In this document: positions 8,222-17,923 of the stretch, one piece after another
Position numbering within the stretch: the first letter of the stretch is position 1
Layout of the letters: the number at the start of each line of letters is the position of its first letter
Assembly (NCBI RefSeq): GCF_014359905.1
Contig: NZ_JACIYP010000008.1
Span: forward strand, 1-64,000
DNA length: 64,000 nt
Reading direction: 5' to 3'
Origin: Hoeflea sp.
GTDB lineage: Bacteria; Pseudomonadota; Alphaproteobacteria; Rhizobiales; Rhizobiaceae
Notes under the pieces: generated by a model
What the model saw: only the letters and a program-made list of their open reading frames with translations
The model's database searches: none
Told to the model about the DNA's origin: nothing
Made by a program: the position numbers and the translations under genes

Positions 8222-8797
8222 TCAGTGCGAATTTGGAACGGGGGAATCGATGTCAGGATGGATTTCGGCCGCCATCAGGCCCTTGTCGCCATCTCCGTAG
8301 CGCACCAGCACGACCTGTCCCGGCCGCAACTCCGCCAGGCCGTAGCGCCTGAGCGTCTCCATGTGGATGAAGATGTCCTCGGTCCCCTCGCCCCGTGTCA
8401 GGAACCCGAAACCCTTGGTGCGGTTGAACCATTTGACGATCGCCCGCTCGAGGCCGCTCGACGGCTTGACCTGGACATGGGTGCGCACCGGCGGCAATTG
8501 CGACGGGTGCACGGCTGTGGAGGCGTCCATGGAGATGATGCGGAATGTCTGGTAGCCGCGCTCGCGCTTCTGGATCTCGCAGACGATGCGGGTTCCCTCC
8601 AGCACGGTCTGATAGCCGTCCCGGCGCAGGCAGGTCACATGCAACAGCACATCTTCCATGCCATTGTCGGGAACGATGAAGCCGAAGCCCTTGGCGACAT
8701 CGAACCACTTGATAACCCCGGTGATCTCAATAAGATCCACCGCGTCAGCATGGGCTTCCGCAACCGCCTCGTTCTTGTCTGAGGACCTTTCCCCCAT
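8222..8797 (-). CDS. Double cold-shock-domain protein
   Basis: 191 residues with two cold-shock domains joined by a ~30-residue linker. Domain 1 (about 26-92) has RNP-1 KGFGFI (36-41) and RNP-2 VLLHV (50-54). Domain 2 (about 119-182) has KGFGFL (128-133) and IFIHM (142-146). Such tandem CspA-type proteins are typical of rhizobia and are expected to bind RNA or single-stranded DNA. The ATG at 8797 has CGGAG upstream, and its N-terminus ([10 protein letters not shown]) matches rhizobial relatives; a GTG at 8821 would add eight residues but lacks a ribosome-binding site. DUF192 follows directly. Confidence 0.9.
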   Translation of the reverse strand: MGERSSDKNEAVAEAHADAVDLIEITGVIKWFDVAKGFGFIVPDNGMEDVLLHVTCLRRDGYQTVLEGTRIVCEIQKRERGYQTFRIISMDASTAVHPSQLPPVRTHVQVKPSSGLERAIVKWFNRTKGFGFLTRGEGTEDIFIHMETLRRYGLAELRPGQVVLVRYGDGDKGLMAAEIHPDIDSPVPNSH

Positions 8798-9110
8798 CGG
8801 GATAACTCCGATACGCGCCACATGGAAATCAAGTGATTCTCTATTAAAACATTAACATTGTATTGCGCTGGCAGTGCAAGCCCTGCTGTAAAACTTGTTG
8901 ATCCATCCACTTCTAAAGCTTGTCGCGCGGACGCTCTTGACTTTACCACCGCATATCTGACTTCCCAAGTGGGCCCCACGCTCTCCCCTCGCCCGGAGAC
9001 TGCCACCCCGCGTCGCATCGTCACGCCTTTGCCTCACGAGCAATTCCGCCTATCGTTGCCCCAAGACGAATCCCTTTCGTTCCTTCAATCAAGACTTATG
9101 GAGCAAACCA
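8798..9110. other. Divergent intergenic region csp / gloA
   Basis: 313 bases. The side next to csp is AT-rich (about 8833-8870, TATTAAAACATTAACATT) and probably forms its promoter and 5' leader. The gloA side contains CTTGAC near 8937 but no well-spaced -10. I see no gene or RNA. Confidence 0.4.
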
Positions 9111-9551
9111 ATGCGTTATCTGCACACGATGGTCCGGGTTACCGATATCGAAGCGTCGCTCGACTTCTATTGCAACAAGCTCGGCCTCGAGGAGATCCGT
9201 CGCCACGAGAGCGAGGCGGGCCGCTTCACGCTGATCTTTCTCGCCGCCCCCGGAGACAAGGAGCGCGCCCTTGCCGAAAAGGCTCCCATGGTGGAATTGA
9301 CCTACAACTGGGACCCGGAAGAGTATGATGGCGGCCGCAATTTCGGTCACCTCGCCTATGCCGTCGATAATATCTACGCGCTTTGCCAGCACTTGCTCGA
9401 CAATGGCGTCACCATCAACCGGCCGCCGCGTGACGGTCACATGGCCTTTGTCAGATCGCCGGACGGTATCTCCATCGAGCTTCTGCAGGAGGGCGATCCG
9501 CTCGACCCAGCAGAACCCTGGTCCTCCATGAAGAACACCGGCGCCTGGTAG
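9111..9551 (+). CDS. gloA: Lactoylglutathione lyase (glyoxalase I)
   Basis: 146 residues, a single-domain VOC fold of normal length. The four metal ligands are visible: H5 (YLHTMVRV), E62 (MVELTYN), H80 (GHLAYAV) and E123 (SIELLQ). It converts the methylglyoxal-glutathione hemithioacetal to S-lactoylglutathione in the cytosol; the partner glyoxalase II is not here. A TATGGAG element lies about 8 bases before the ATG. The short bacterial form with an intact NWD-EYD-GG segment suggests the Ni/Co-dependent class. Confidence 0.93.
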   Translation: MRYLHTMVRVTDIEASLDFYCNKLGLEEIRRHESEAGRFTLIFLAAPGDKERALAEKAPMVELTYNWDPEEYDGGRNFGHLAYAVDNIYALCQHLLDNGVTINRPPRDGHMAFVRSPDGISIELLQEGDPLDPAEPWSSMKNTGAW

Positions 9552-9558
9552 TCGGAGG

Positions 9559-9592
9559 CTCCTGCCCGGTATCAATCACTTCCGGGCAGGAG
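9559..9592 (+). terminator. Stem-loop after gloA
   Basis: A perfect 11-base stem, CTCCTGCCCGG (9559-9569) with CCGGGCAGGAG (9582-9592) and a 12-base loop, starting 8 bases after the gloA stop. No U-tract follows, so it may protect the 3' end rather than terminate alone. Confidence 0.5.
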
Positions 9593-9813
9593 TGCGGGCC
9601 TCGGGCAGCGCAAGCCTCAGGCAATGATCGGCCGCTACCTTGGCAAATATGTCATGGTTTTGCCGTATTTACGACGCATCGCATGGCCTTGTTTCAGTCG
9701 CTTATCTGTCCGGCACGATCCGGATATGTGGATTTACAACGACATCGCAAATGGGTAGGCACCTTCTATAGGCCTTCGGGTCTGCCATTGCATAAGACCG
9801 GGGGCTCCAGAGA

Positions 9814-11004
9814 TTGCCGACAGGCAGGAAACATAAAGCCAGGCGCTACGCTGGCGGTAACATTGTCTTGCTGGCAGGCGTGGCGGTTGTCCTGACCGGA
9901 TGCATGTCAGCCGGTGACCCGGCGATGTTTGCTAGCCAGGGCTTTGCGCCCGGCGCTTCAAGCTTCACCAATCTCAACAGCGCTGACCAGTCGGACGCCC
10001 TGATGATGGCCTCGGTTGCCGAGGATAGGACATCCGGAGACCTTCCGGCTCCCCAGCCTCAGTCGCCCGATGCCGTATCCCCCGGCCAGGGCGAGGCGCA
10101 AGCCGCGGCGGGCCAGCAACTGGTCATGGCCGAGACCGGCGTTGACGCGCTCAATCAGGGAATCACCCAGAACAAGCCCGTACAGGCGGCGGCCAATCTC
10201 TACAGCGCGCCGGCTTCCGCAGCCGAGCCCGCGGCGGTTGCCGAATCCGAGCCTGCTTCCACCCCGGAAGTCACAACTGATTCGGCGCAACTGGCGCTCC
10301 GCATGGCCCCCGCCGAGCCCGCACCGGCCGGCACCGAGGCTGTCGCGGATCAAGCCGCGCCGCAGGTCCAGGAACTGGCGGTCGTTGCGCCGCCAAAGAA
10401 GCAGTCCATATTCGGGCGCCTGTTTGCATCGCAGCCGAAATCAACCGGGAAAGCGCCCTCCGGAACCAAGGACCGTCTGGTTTCACCCAAGAAGACGCAG
10501 GTGGTCATGGCATCGGCTTCACGCGGCAGCGGCGAAGCGCTGCCCGGCGTGCGCGTTGAGAACGTGTTCGGCCTGAACGACGCCGAAGAGACTGCCGGCT
10601 CCGGCAACGGTCAGATCGAACTGGCCTCGGCCGCCGGTCTGGCGCGGCTCGCGCCCAGCGGCCTGCATCTGCAGACCGAACGGGTGGAGGTCGGCTGTTT
10701 CAAGCCTGAACTGGTCGGGGTCCTCAAAGCCGTTGAACGCCACTACGGCCGTCCGCTTGTGGTGACCTCGGGCTATCGCAGCCCCAAGCACAACCGCCGC
10801 GCCGGTGGCGCCTCGGGATCGCGCCACACATCCTGCGAAGCAGCCGATATCCAGATCGAAGGCGTTTCGAAATGGCAGCTGGCCAAGTACCTGCGCTCAA
10901 TGCCGGGCCGCGGCGGCGTTGGCACCTATTGCCACACGGAATCAGTCCACATCGACATCGGCAACATGCGTGACTGGAACTGGCGCTGCCGCCGCCGCAA
11001 ATAA
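9814..11004 (+). CDS. Lipoprotein with C-terminal peptidase M15 (D-Ala-D-Ala carboxypeptidase-like) domain
   Basis: 396 residues starting at a TTG codon; no ATG occurs before the lipobox. A lipoprotein signal ends at LTG-C30. Residues ~31-290 are low-complexity Ala/Pro/Glu-rich and probably span the periplasm. The last ~100 residues are an M15/YcbK-type fold: RPLVVTSGYRSPKHN, GSRHTSCEAADIQIEG (His and Asp zinc ligands) and TESVHIDIG (third ligand). Family members cut peptide side chains of peptidoglycan. The protein ends in a basic RCRRRK tail. The preceding 262 bases hold only the gloA hairpin and the presumed promoter. Confidence 0.85.
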   Translation: MPTGRKHKARRYAGGNIVLLAGVAVVLTGCMSAGDPAMFASQGFAPGASSFTNLNSADQSDALMMASVAEDRTSGDLPAPQPQSPDAVSPGQGEAQAAAGQQLVMAETGVDALNQGITQNKPVQAAANLYSAPASAAEPAAVAESEPASTPEVTTDSAQLALRMAPAEPAPAGTEAVADQAAPQVQELAVVAPPKKQSIFGRLFASQPKSTGKAPSGTKDRLVSPKKTQVVMASASRGSGEALPGVRVENVFGLNDAEETAGSGNGQIELASAAGLARLAPSGLHLQTERVEVGCFKPELVGVLKAVERHYGRPLVVTSGYRSPKHNRRAGGASGSRHTSCEAADIQIEGVSKWQLAKYLRSMPGRGGVGTYCHTESVHIDIGNMRDWNWRCRRRK

Positions 11005-11154
11005 TCTCCACCTGGCGAACGCACCGCTGCCCGTTGCGGGGGCAAATGCGCGCCTCAACTTCAAATTCTGCAGAGATGACATTTTTTTATCGGCGACATC
11101 AATTAACCGCTTGCGGTCCCAAAGCGGTCTGATTATAAGACGCCCACACTGTAC

Positions 11155-11229
11155 GCGCCCTTCGTCTATCGGTTAGGACGCCAGATTTTCATTCTGGAAA
11201 GAGGGGTTCGACTCCCCTAGGGCGTACCA
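11155..11229 (+). tRNA. tRNA-Glu (anticodon TTC)
   Basis: 75 bases with encoded CCA. The acceptor stem pairs GCGCCCT with AGGGCGT (first pair G-U), the anticodon loop is TTTTCAT (TTC), the T arm is AGGGG-TTCGACT-CCCCT and the discriminator is A. A TCAAGC/GCTTGA hairpin (11236-11252) follows 7 bases later and may end the transcript. Confidence 0.97.
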
Positions 11230-11414
11230 CACCTTTCAAGCACTTCGCTTGATCTCCTCATCCATAATCTGAGTTCTATCCGAGCATGGCGAAGAGCCAT
11301 GGACGTGCGCCTCCGACCGTTGCGGGTCGCGTGCTGCAAATGCCCGGCCAAGCGCTGACGGCGCCGCGGAGCGGTCCGGATCCACAAGCTTCTGCAATGC
11401 AGCGAGACTTCGGC

Positions 11415-13217
11415 CTACCGGGCGGGAGCGGCGTCAATCACCCTGATCTGAACCCTGCGAACGCCTTGCCAGTGGTCTGCCGAAATTGTTCCGGCGACAT
11501 GAAACAGCATTCCCCGGCCTCCGAGCAGTGCCGCCCCCATGTCGGTGTCTGCGGCGCGGAACGCAATGCCGTTCAGCCGCCCGCCATCGGCGCCCGACAG
11601 GGTCACCTTGATATGATTCTGTCCCACCACCCGGGCATCGCTGAGCGTGTGCGCAGGCACCGCGAACACCGGCTGCGGGTGGCCCGCGCCATAGGGCCCG
11701 GCGCGCTCGATCATGTCGACCAGGTCCAGCGTCGCCCCGGACGCTGAAATCGCCCCATCGATCTTGAGCCGGTGCGCCGCGGTCAGCCCGGCGACGGTGT
11801 CCGCGGCACTCTCTTCCAGAAACGCACGCAGCTCTCCCAGCCTTGCCTTGTCCACGGTGATTCCGGCAGCCATCGCATGGCCGCCACCCTTGACCAGCAG
11901 GCCGAGATCCACGGCCTTGCGCACCAACCGGCCCAGATCCAGCCCGGGAACCGAGCGGCCCGATCCGGTGCCCTTGCCGTTGCCGTCAAAGGCGATGGCG
12001 AAAGCCGGGCGCCGGTAGCGCTCCTTGAGCCGCGCGGCCAGCAGGCCGACCACGCCGGGATGCCAGCCCTGACGCTCCGTGACGATGATCGCCGGCCCCT
12101 CGCCGCTTGCCATTTCGACCGCCGCCTCCGCGTCGGCCTCCGCCAGCATCGCCGCTTCGATCGCCTGGCGTTCGCGGTTGAGTTCCTCCAGCCGCTCGGC
12201 GATGGCTGCGGCTTCCGCCGGGTCCTCGAGCGTCAGCAGACGGCTGCCGAGTGCCGCATCGCCAATGCGGCCGCCGGCATTGATGCGCGGCCCGATCAGA
12301 TACCCCAGATGGTAAGGCGTGATCGGACCGTTGACCCCGGCGCGCTGGGCCAGCGCCGCAAGCCCGGCATTGCCGAGCGTCCGGGCCGCAAGCAGCCCCT
12401 TGACCACGAATGCCCGATTGAGGCCCTTGAGCGGCACCACATCGCATACCGTGGCGAGCGCCACCAGATCGAGGCAGGCGAGCAGATCGAATGTCCCTGC
12501 CCGCGCATCGCCCTTGCCGCGCAACAGGCGCAGCGTTCCGGCAAGCACCATGAACACGACGCCACAGGCGCAGAGATGGCCAAGGCCGGACAAATCATCC
12601 TCCCGGTTGGGATTGACCAGGGCGTGGGCTACGGGAAGCTCGGCTGCCACCTGGTGGTGATCGATCACCACCACGTCAACACCGCGCCGTGCGGCCTCCT
12701 GGAGCGAATCATGGCTGGTGGAGCCGCAATCGACGGTGACGATCAATCGCGCGCCACGGTCGATCAACTCGCCGATGGCGGTGGGGTTGGGCCCATAGCC
12801 TTCAAAGATCCGGTCGGGAATGTAAATCTCGCTCTCGAGACCGAAATGCCTGAGGAATCGCTGCATCAGGGCCGAGGAGGTGGCGCCGTCCACGTCATAG
12901 TCGCCAAAGATTGCCACACGCTCGCCGCGGGAGATGGCGGCCGCGATCCGTTCCGCAGCCTTGTCGCAGTCGGTGAGGCTCGACGGATCGGGCATGAGCG
13001 ACTTGATGGTCGGATCGAGAAAGGCCAGCGCATCGCCCATGGCGACGTCACGACCGGCCAGTACGCGTGCAATGACCTCGGGCAGCCCGGTGGTCTGGGC
13101 AATCGAGATCGCCTTGTTCTCGCCTGCGAGATCGAGCCGGGCGATCCATTTCTGGCCGGAGAGCGATTGCTCCACGCCAAGGAATGCCCGGTCAGATGCG
13201 CTGCTGCTGCCTGCCAT
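11415..13217 (-). CDS. recJ: Single-stranded-DNA-specific exonuclease RecJ
   Basis: 600 residues, typical length. DHH-superfamily motifs are visible: IFGDYDVDGATSS (D106, D108, D110), the TVDCGS motif, and VVIDHHQV with the DHH signature. The C-terminal half carries DHHA1 (GRSVPGLDLGRLVRK, GGGHAMAAGIT). The enzyme degrades ssDNA 5' to 3' in recombination, mismatch and base-excision repair. The neighbouring glpX starts 150 bases upstream on the same strand; this recJ-glpX-hom-aminotransferase order is common in rhizobia. Confidence 0.95.
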   Translation of the reverse strand: MAGSSSASDRAFLGVEQSLSGQKWIARLDLAGENKAISIAQTTGLPEVIARVLAGRDVAMGDALAFLDPTIKSLMPDPSSLTDCDKAAERIAAAISRGERVAIFGDYDVDGATSSALMQRFLRHFGLESEIYIPDRIFEGYGPNPTAIGELIDRGARLIVTVDCGSTSHDSLQEAARRGVDVVVIDHHQVAAELPVAHALVNPNREDDLSGLGHLCACGVVFMVLAGTLRLLRGKGDARAGTFDLLACLDLVALATVCDVVPLKGLNRAFVVKGLLAARTLGNAGLAALAQRAGVNGPITPYHLGYLIGPRINAGGRIGDAALGSRLLTLEDPAEAAAIAERLEELNRERQAIEAAMLAEADAEAAVEMASGEGPAIIVTERQGWHPGVVGLLAARLKERYRRPAFAIAFDGNGKGTGSGRSVPGLDLGRLVRKAVDLGLLVKGGGHAMAAGITVDKARLGELRAFLEESAADTVAGLTAAHRLKIDGAISASGATLDLVDMIERAGPYGAGHPQPVFAVPAHTLSDARVVGQNHIKVTLSGADGGRLNGIAFRAADTDMGAALLGGRGMLFHVAGTISADHWQGVRRVQIRVIDAAPAR

Positions 13218-13367
13218 CGAAAACTCAATCCGTCGTCAAGCGCCGGGCCACCATGGCCGCGCCGGAGACCCTGCTCATAAACCAAAGCAGGCGAACCGGC
13301 AAAACGCCGAGGCGACGCCCCGGTCAGAATCATTCACCAGGGGGCGGAACCGACGCCACGCGCTCGG

Positions 13368-14354
13368 TCAGTTGAACTTTTCGAGATCCTGATGCCGGGC
13401 CTTGATTTCACGCACCGTGCGCGAAGAGGACCGCATGACGATGGTGTGGGTGACGATCGCGTCGGGCGTGAACCGCACGCCTTGCAGCAGATTGCCGTCC
13501 GTCACGCCGGTGGCGGCGAACAGAACGTCGCCGCTGGCCATGTCTTCCAGCGTGTAGATCTTGCGCGGGTCGGTGATGCCCATCTTGGCAGCACGCGCGA
13601 GCTTCTCTTCGGTGTTGAGCTGAAGCCGGCCCTGCATCTGTCCTCCGATGCACCGGAGCGCCGCGGCCGCCAGCACGCCTTCGGGCGCGCCGCCGATGCC
13701 GAGATAGATATCGATGCTGGTCTGCTCGGGGTCGGTGGTGTGGATGATCCCCGCCACGTCGCCATCGCCGATCAGGCTGATCGCAGCGCCGGTGGCGCGC
13801 ACCTCCTCGATGAGACGGGCATGGCGCGGCCGGTCGAGAATACACGCCGTGACCTGGCTCACGTCCACGCCCTTGGCGCGGGCGACGGCGTGAATATTGT
13901 CGGTAGCACTCGCGTCCAGCGACACCGTGTTGGCAGGATAGCCCGGCCCGATGGCAATCTTGTCCATATAGACGTCGGCTGCGTAGAGCAGGCTGCCCTT
14001 TTCGGCAATCGCGATCACCGCCAGCGAATTGGGCAGGTTCTTGGCGCAAATGGTCGTGCCCTCGAGCGGATCGAGCGCGATGTCGACCTTGGCGCCTTCG
14101 CGGTTGCCCACTTCCTCGCCGATATAGAGCATCGGCGCTTCGTCGCGCTCGCCCTCGCCGATCACCACGACGCCGTCGATCGGCAGCCGGTTCAATTCGG
14201 AACGCATGGCGTCGACGGCAGCCTGATCCGCCGCCTTCTCGTCACCTCTGCCGCGAAGCCGGGCTGCGGCAACGGCTGCCCGTTCGGTGACACGCGCGAT
14301 CTCAAGTGTCAGAATACGGTCGAGACCGCTTGTGTCTGTCGATGTGGCTGCCAT
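13368..14354 (-). CDS. glpX: Class II fructose-1,6-bisphosphatase (GlpX)
   Basis: 328 residues. Metal-binding and catalytic motifs of the GlpX branch of the lithium-sensitive phosphatase fold are present: GEGERDEAPMLYIGE, DIALDPLEGTT, and GIGGAPEGVLAAAALR near the C-terminal third. It hydrolyses fructose-1,6-bisphosphate in gluconeogenesis (some relatives also act on sedoheptulose bisphosphate). The ATG at 14354 (MAATSTDTSG) is preferred over a longer frame, with AGGT just upstream. It lies 190 bases downstream of hom. Confidence 0.95.
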   Translation of the reverse strand: MAATSTDTSGLDRILTLEIARVTERAAVAAARLRGRGDEKAADQAAVDAMRSELNRLPIDGVVVIGEGERDEAPMLYIGEEVGNREGAKVDIALDPLEGTTICAKNLPNSLAVIAIAEKGSLLYAADVYMDKIAIGPGYPANTVSLDASATDNIHAVARAKGVDVSQVTACILDRPRHARLIEEVRATGAAISLIGDGDVAGIIHTTDPEQTSIDIYLGIGGAPEGVLAAAALRCIGGQMQGRLQLNTEEKLARAAKMGITDPRKIYTLEDMASGDVLFAATGVTDGNLLQGVRFTPDAIVTHTIVMRSSSRTVREIKARHQDLEKFN

Positions 14355-14544
14355 GGACCTAATTCCCCGAGCGTTTTCGTTGGCTGCTTTTACAGCCTTG
14401 AAACATACCAAGGCAATGTGAATTCCACATTCAAAACCATTGTTTTTTCAGGCTATTGGCCAGATCCACCACTAAATCGATTGAAGCTGCAGTCCTTGCC
14501 TGGTGCCTGTCCACCCGCTTGGTCAGGCAAGGGCCGGGCCTCGA

Positions 14545-15867
14545 TCAGCTCTCGCGGGTGCGCTCGATCCGGATCACCTGCGGCTCGCCGGACAGATAGC
14601 CTTCGCGCTTGATCGAATCGACCGCGGCGCGAACCCTGGATTCAGTCGTCGCATGGGTGACCAGAATGACCGTCTGCGGCCCGGCTTCGGACTCTGCGGG
14701 ACGGGCCCGTTGAACAATCGATTCGAGCGAGATTTCATTCTCCGCCATCCGCGAGGCAATCGAGGCGAAGACGCCGGCGCGGTCGTCAACCTTGAGCGAG
14801 ATGAAATATCCGCCTTCATGACTCTGGATCTGTGCCCTTGTGTAGGGCGCCAGCGTGGCGGCAGGCCGTCCAAGCGCCGGCGCGTGCTGATGCCCCGGGC
14901 GGCTCTTGGCGATATCTGCAATGTCGCCGAGCACGGCAGAGGCGGTGGCATCGCCGCCCGCTCCCGGACCCGACAGCATCAGTTCACCCAGAATATCGGC
15001 TTCGATCATCACCGCATTGGTCACGCCCTCGACCTGGGCGATCATCGATCCCTTCGGCACCATGGTCGGGTGCACCCGCTGCTCGATGCCGGTCGCGGTT
15101 CGCTGCGCCACGCCCAGGAGCTTGATGCGGTAGCCCAGTTCATCGGCGGCGTGGATGTCGTCGATGGAAATATTGGTGATGCCTTCGATGTAGACTTCAT
15201 CGGCGGCGATCTGCGTGCCGAACGCCAGGCTGGTGAGGATCGACAGCTTGTGCGCGGTGTCATTGCCCTCGATGTCGAAGGCCGGATCGGCTTCGGCGTA
15301 GCCGAGGCGCTGCGCCTCCGCCAGACACTCGGCAAAGCCCATATTGTCCCGCTGCATCCTTGTCAGGATGTAATTGCAGGTGCCGTTCAGAATTCCGTAG
15401 ATCCGCGTCACCGAATTGCCGGTGAGCGATTCCCGCATGGCCTTGATGACGGGAATTCCGCCGGCCACCGCCGCCTCGAAATTCAGCAGCACGCCGTTTG
15501 CCTCGGCAAGCAGCGCCAACTCGACACCGTGCCGTGCCAGCATTGCCTTGTTGGCGGTCACCACATGGCGCCCGGCGGTCAGGGCCGCAGTCGCAGCGGC
15601 ATGTGCCGGATCGCCCTCGCCGCCGATCAGTTCGACAAGCACATCGATATCTGCATCGCGCGCCATGGCCACCGGATCATCATACCAGCTCACGCCCTCG
15701 AGGCTGATGCCCCGGTCACGGTTGCGGTCGCGCGCGCTCACCGCGGTAATCAGGATCTCGCGACCGCAGATGTCAGACAGCAGATTGTGCCGGGTCGTGA
15801 TCGCGCGAAACAGCGCGGCGCCGACGGTTCCAAGGCCTGCAATGCCGATCTTGAGGGCATCAGTCAT
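14545..15867 (-). CDS. hom: Homoserine dehydrogenase
   Basis: 440 residues. It has an N-terminal Rossmann fold (IGIAGLGTVG, glycines 11, 13, 16), the central catalytic domain (AAVAGGIPVIKAMRESL, LNGTCNYILT, GYAEADPAFDIEG) and a C-terminal ACT domain (about 350-430, YFISLKVDDRAGVF) for threonine feedback. It reduces aspartate semialdehyde to homoserine on the way to threonine and methionine. An upstream in-frame GTG at 15879 would add four residues. A CCTTGCCTG/CAGGCAAGG stem (14494-14532) lies past the stop, without a U-tract. It forms an amino-acid biosynthesis pair with the aminotransferase upstream. Confidence 0.95.
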   Translation of the reverse strand: MTDALKIGIAGLGTVGAALFRAITTRHNLLSDICGREILITAVSARDRNRDRGISLEGVSWYDDPVAMARDADIDVLVELIGGEGDPAHAAATAALTAGRHVVTANKAMLARHGVELALLAEANGVLLNFEAAVAGGIPVIKAMRESLTGNSVTRIYGILNGTCNYILTRMQRDNMGFAECLAEAQRLGYAEADPAFDIEGNDTAHKLSILTSLAFGTQIAADEVYIEGITNISIDDIHAADELGYRIKLLGVAQRTATGIEQRVHPTMVPKGSMIAQVEGVTNAVMIEADILGELMLSGPGAGGDATASAVLGDIADIAKSRPGHQHAPALGRPAATLAPYTRAQIQSHEGGYFISLKVDDRAGVFASIASRMAENEISLESIVQRARPAESEAGPQTVILVTHATTESRVRAAVDSIKREGYLSGEPQVIRIERTRES

Positions 15868-15965
15868 GTTGCTATCCACTTTGTCTGATCATTGTCCGAA
15901 TAGGCCCGCATTCCGGGTGCGGGCTGAAGATGTCGAGGGCGGTTTAACGGCGGGGGAGCGGGCGG

Positions 15966-17189
15966 TCAACGCCGGGCGGACAAAGACACCACATTGTCAC
16001 CGCCGCCGCCGTCCTTGACGGTCGAAAGGAACCGCTTGATGTTGCGCGCCGCCTGCCGGATCCGGTGCTCGTTCTCGACCAGGGCGATCCGGACATGCTC
16101 ATCGCCATGTTCGCCAAAGCCGATGCCGGGTGCTACGGCGACATCGGCCTTCTCGACCAGCAGTTTGGAAAATTCGAGCGATCCGAGATGCTTGAAGGGC
16201 TCGGGAATCGGCGCCCAGGCAAACATGGTCGCCGGCGGCGGCGGCACGTTCCAGCCGGCCTTGCCAAAGCTGTCGACCAGCACGTCGCGGCGGCGCTTGT
16301 AGATCGAGCGCACCTCGGCAATGTCCGATCCGTCGCCGTTGAGCGCTGCCGTTGCCGCCACCTGGATCGGCGTGAAGGCGCCATAATCGAGATAGGACTT
16401 GACCCGGGTCAGGGCCGAGATCAGCCGCTCATTGCCCACCGCGAACCCCATCCGCCATCCCGGCATCGAGAATGTCTTCGACATCGACGTGAACTCGACG
16501 CAGATGTCGATCGCGCCCGGAACCTGAAGTACCGATGGCGGCGGCGTGTCATCGAAGTAGATTTCGGCATAGGCGAGATCGGACAGGATGATGATGTCGT
16601 GCTTCCTGGCGAAGGCCACGACCTCCTTGTAGAAATCGAGTGTCGCCACATAGCTCGTCGGATTGGACGGGTAATTCAGGATCAGCGCCAGCGGCTTCGG
16701 GATCGAATGCCGCATCGAGCGTTCGAGCGCCAGGAAGAAACTGTCATCGGGCACCACATCGAGCGACCGGATCACCCCGCCCGACATGATGAACCCGAAA
16801 GCGTGAATCGGATAGGTCGGATTGGGGCACAGGATAACATCGCCCGGCGCCGTGATCGCCTGGGCCATGTTAGCGAAGCCTTCCTTGGAGCCCAGCGTGG
16901 CGACAATTTGCGTTTCGGGATTGAGCTTGACGTCAAAACGCCGCTGGTAATACCCGGCCTGGGCGCGCCTGAGACCGGGAATGCCCCGCGATGTCGAGTA
17001 GCGGTGCGTGCGCGGATCTCTCACCGCTTCGCACAATTTGTCGACAATGGCTTGAGGCGTCGGCAGATCGGGATTGCCCATGCCGAGGTCGATGATATCC
17101 GCGCCCCCTGCCCGGGCCGATGCCTTCAGCCGGTTGACCTGTTCAAACACATATGGCGGAAGTCTGCGGACCTTGTGAAATTCTTCCAT
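15966..17189 (-). CDS. AlaC-like / LL-diaminopimelate-type aminotransferase (fold type I PLP)
   Basis: 407 residues of the aminotransferase class I/II. The N-terminus MEEFHKVRRLPPYVFEQVN is characteristic of the rhizobial protein annotated as AlaC or LL-DAP aminotransferase. PLP residues visible are N172 and P174 in LNYPSNPTS, D204 and Y207 in LSDLAYAEIY, the Schiff-base lysine K238 in SMSKTFSM, and R246 in GWRMGF. Longer frames upstream to 17426 are unsupported; GGGGAA lies just before the chosen ATG. It ends 98 bases before hom on the same strand. Substrate specificity (alanine, methionine or aspartate family) cannot be settled from sequence. Confidence 0.85.
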   Translation of the reverse strand: MEEFHKVRRLPPYVFEQVNRLKASARAGGADIIDLGMGNPDLPTPQAIVDKLCEAVRDPRTHRYSTSRGIPGLRRAQAGYYQRRFDVKLNPETQIVATLGSKEGFANMAQAITAPGDVILCPNPTYPIHAFGFIMSGGVIRSLDVVPDDSFFLALERSMRHSIPKPLALILNYPSNPTSYVATLDFYKEVVAFARKHDIIILSDLAYAEIYFDDTPPPSVLQVPGAIDICVEFTSMSKTFSMPGWRMGFAVGNERLISALTRVKSYLDYGAFTPIQVAATAALNGDGSDIAEVRSIYKRRRDVLVDSFGKAGWNVPPPPATMFAWAPIPEPFKHLGSLEFSKLLVEKADVAVAPGIGFGEHGDEHVRIALVENEHRIRQAARNIKRFLSTVKDGGGGDNVVSLSARR

Positions 17190-17268
17190 GGAATTCCCCG
17201 GAATTGCGGGCTTTGTGATGGCGCCCTGATGCCACGGGTTTGCGTCCAAACACGCATGAACGCAAGGT

Positions 17269-17793
17269 TTAATTCTCGATTTCCTTCTTGGCGTCGGCGC
17301 CGTGATTGGCAGCCAGCGCCCGAAGCTGCTTGAGCCGCGCTTCATATTGGGCGCGCGCGCCGGGTGTCGCCGCTCGCGCGCGCAGAAGTGCTGCCATTTC
17401 CGCCTCCGCAGCGCGCTTTTCCGCATCGCTCATCTGGGTGTTTGCAGCCTTGGGCATGCGGCCAAAAGTCGGGTACTCGCCGGTGCGGCGGGCTCCGGTC
17501 TCGACGAAGTCCTGTGTCTCCACCGGCGTGGTCTGCTCAATCGGAACAACCGACATGATGCCGGGGTTCCTGCGGATCACGGTAGGCGCGGCCGACGTCG
17601 TCTGCGCAGCGGTATCGGGCTGGTCCGCCGAGCCGGCCGCCGCCTCCCCGGTCACAGCCGCAGGCGCCGCTTGAACTTCGGAGCTGGCAACGCTTGCGGC
17701 CGTTGGAGCAGCGTCTTCCAGCGAGGCTGTCTGACACCCGGCTGCAAGAAGTGCGACACATGCAACAAACGCCGGACGATGAAATGGTATCAT
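17269..17793 (-). CDS. Small hypothetical lipoprotein
   Basis: 174 residues. A lipoprotein signal MIPFHRPAFVACVALLAAGC places the lipidated cysteine at C20. The next ~60 residues are Ala/Thr/Ser/Pro-rich linker; the C-terminal ~70 residues (MSDAEKRAAEAEMAALLRARA...) are helical, charged and probably coiled coil. No enzyme motif is seen. It is probably anchored in a membrane facing the periplasm. It is divergent from phaC across 169 bases and lies 79 bases upstream of the aminotransferase on the same strand. Function unknown. Confidence 0.75.
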   Translation of the reverse strand: MIPFHRPAFVACVALLAAGCQTASLEDAAPTAASVASSEVQAAPAAVTGEAAAGSADQPDTAAQTTSAAPTVIRRNPGIMSVVPIEQTTPVETQDFVETGARRTGEYPTFGRMPKAANTQMSDAEKRAAEAEMAALLRARAATPGARAQYEARLKQLRALAANHGADAKKEIEN

Positions 17794-17923
17794 GGCGATG
17801 TATATTCCGGTCTCCACCAGATGGTGGTCATGACATGGACAAAAAAAGCCCTTATCAAGGAAGGACTGATGCCTGGATTTACATCCAACCATCGCAAACA
17901 AGCCGATTTAAGGCAGAAGACAG

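Noticed and set aside
8863-8880. TTGCACTGCC...GCGCAA on the minus strand upstream of the cold-shock gene, resembling the DUF1127 T-N11-A box
   Set aside because: The second half does not match and no CTATAT lies 28 bases from the box start, so it is not counted as a fourth site.
11772-13280. 502-codon open frame antisense to recJ
   Set aside because: recJ motifs on the minus strand are complete; the antisense product resembles nothing.
14494-14532. CCTTGCCTG/CAGGCAAGG stem past hom
   Set aside because: 21-base loop and no U-tract on the minus strand; not called a terminator.
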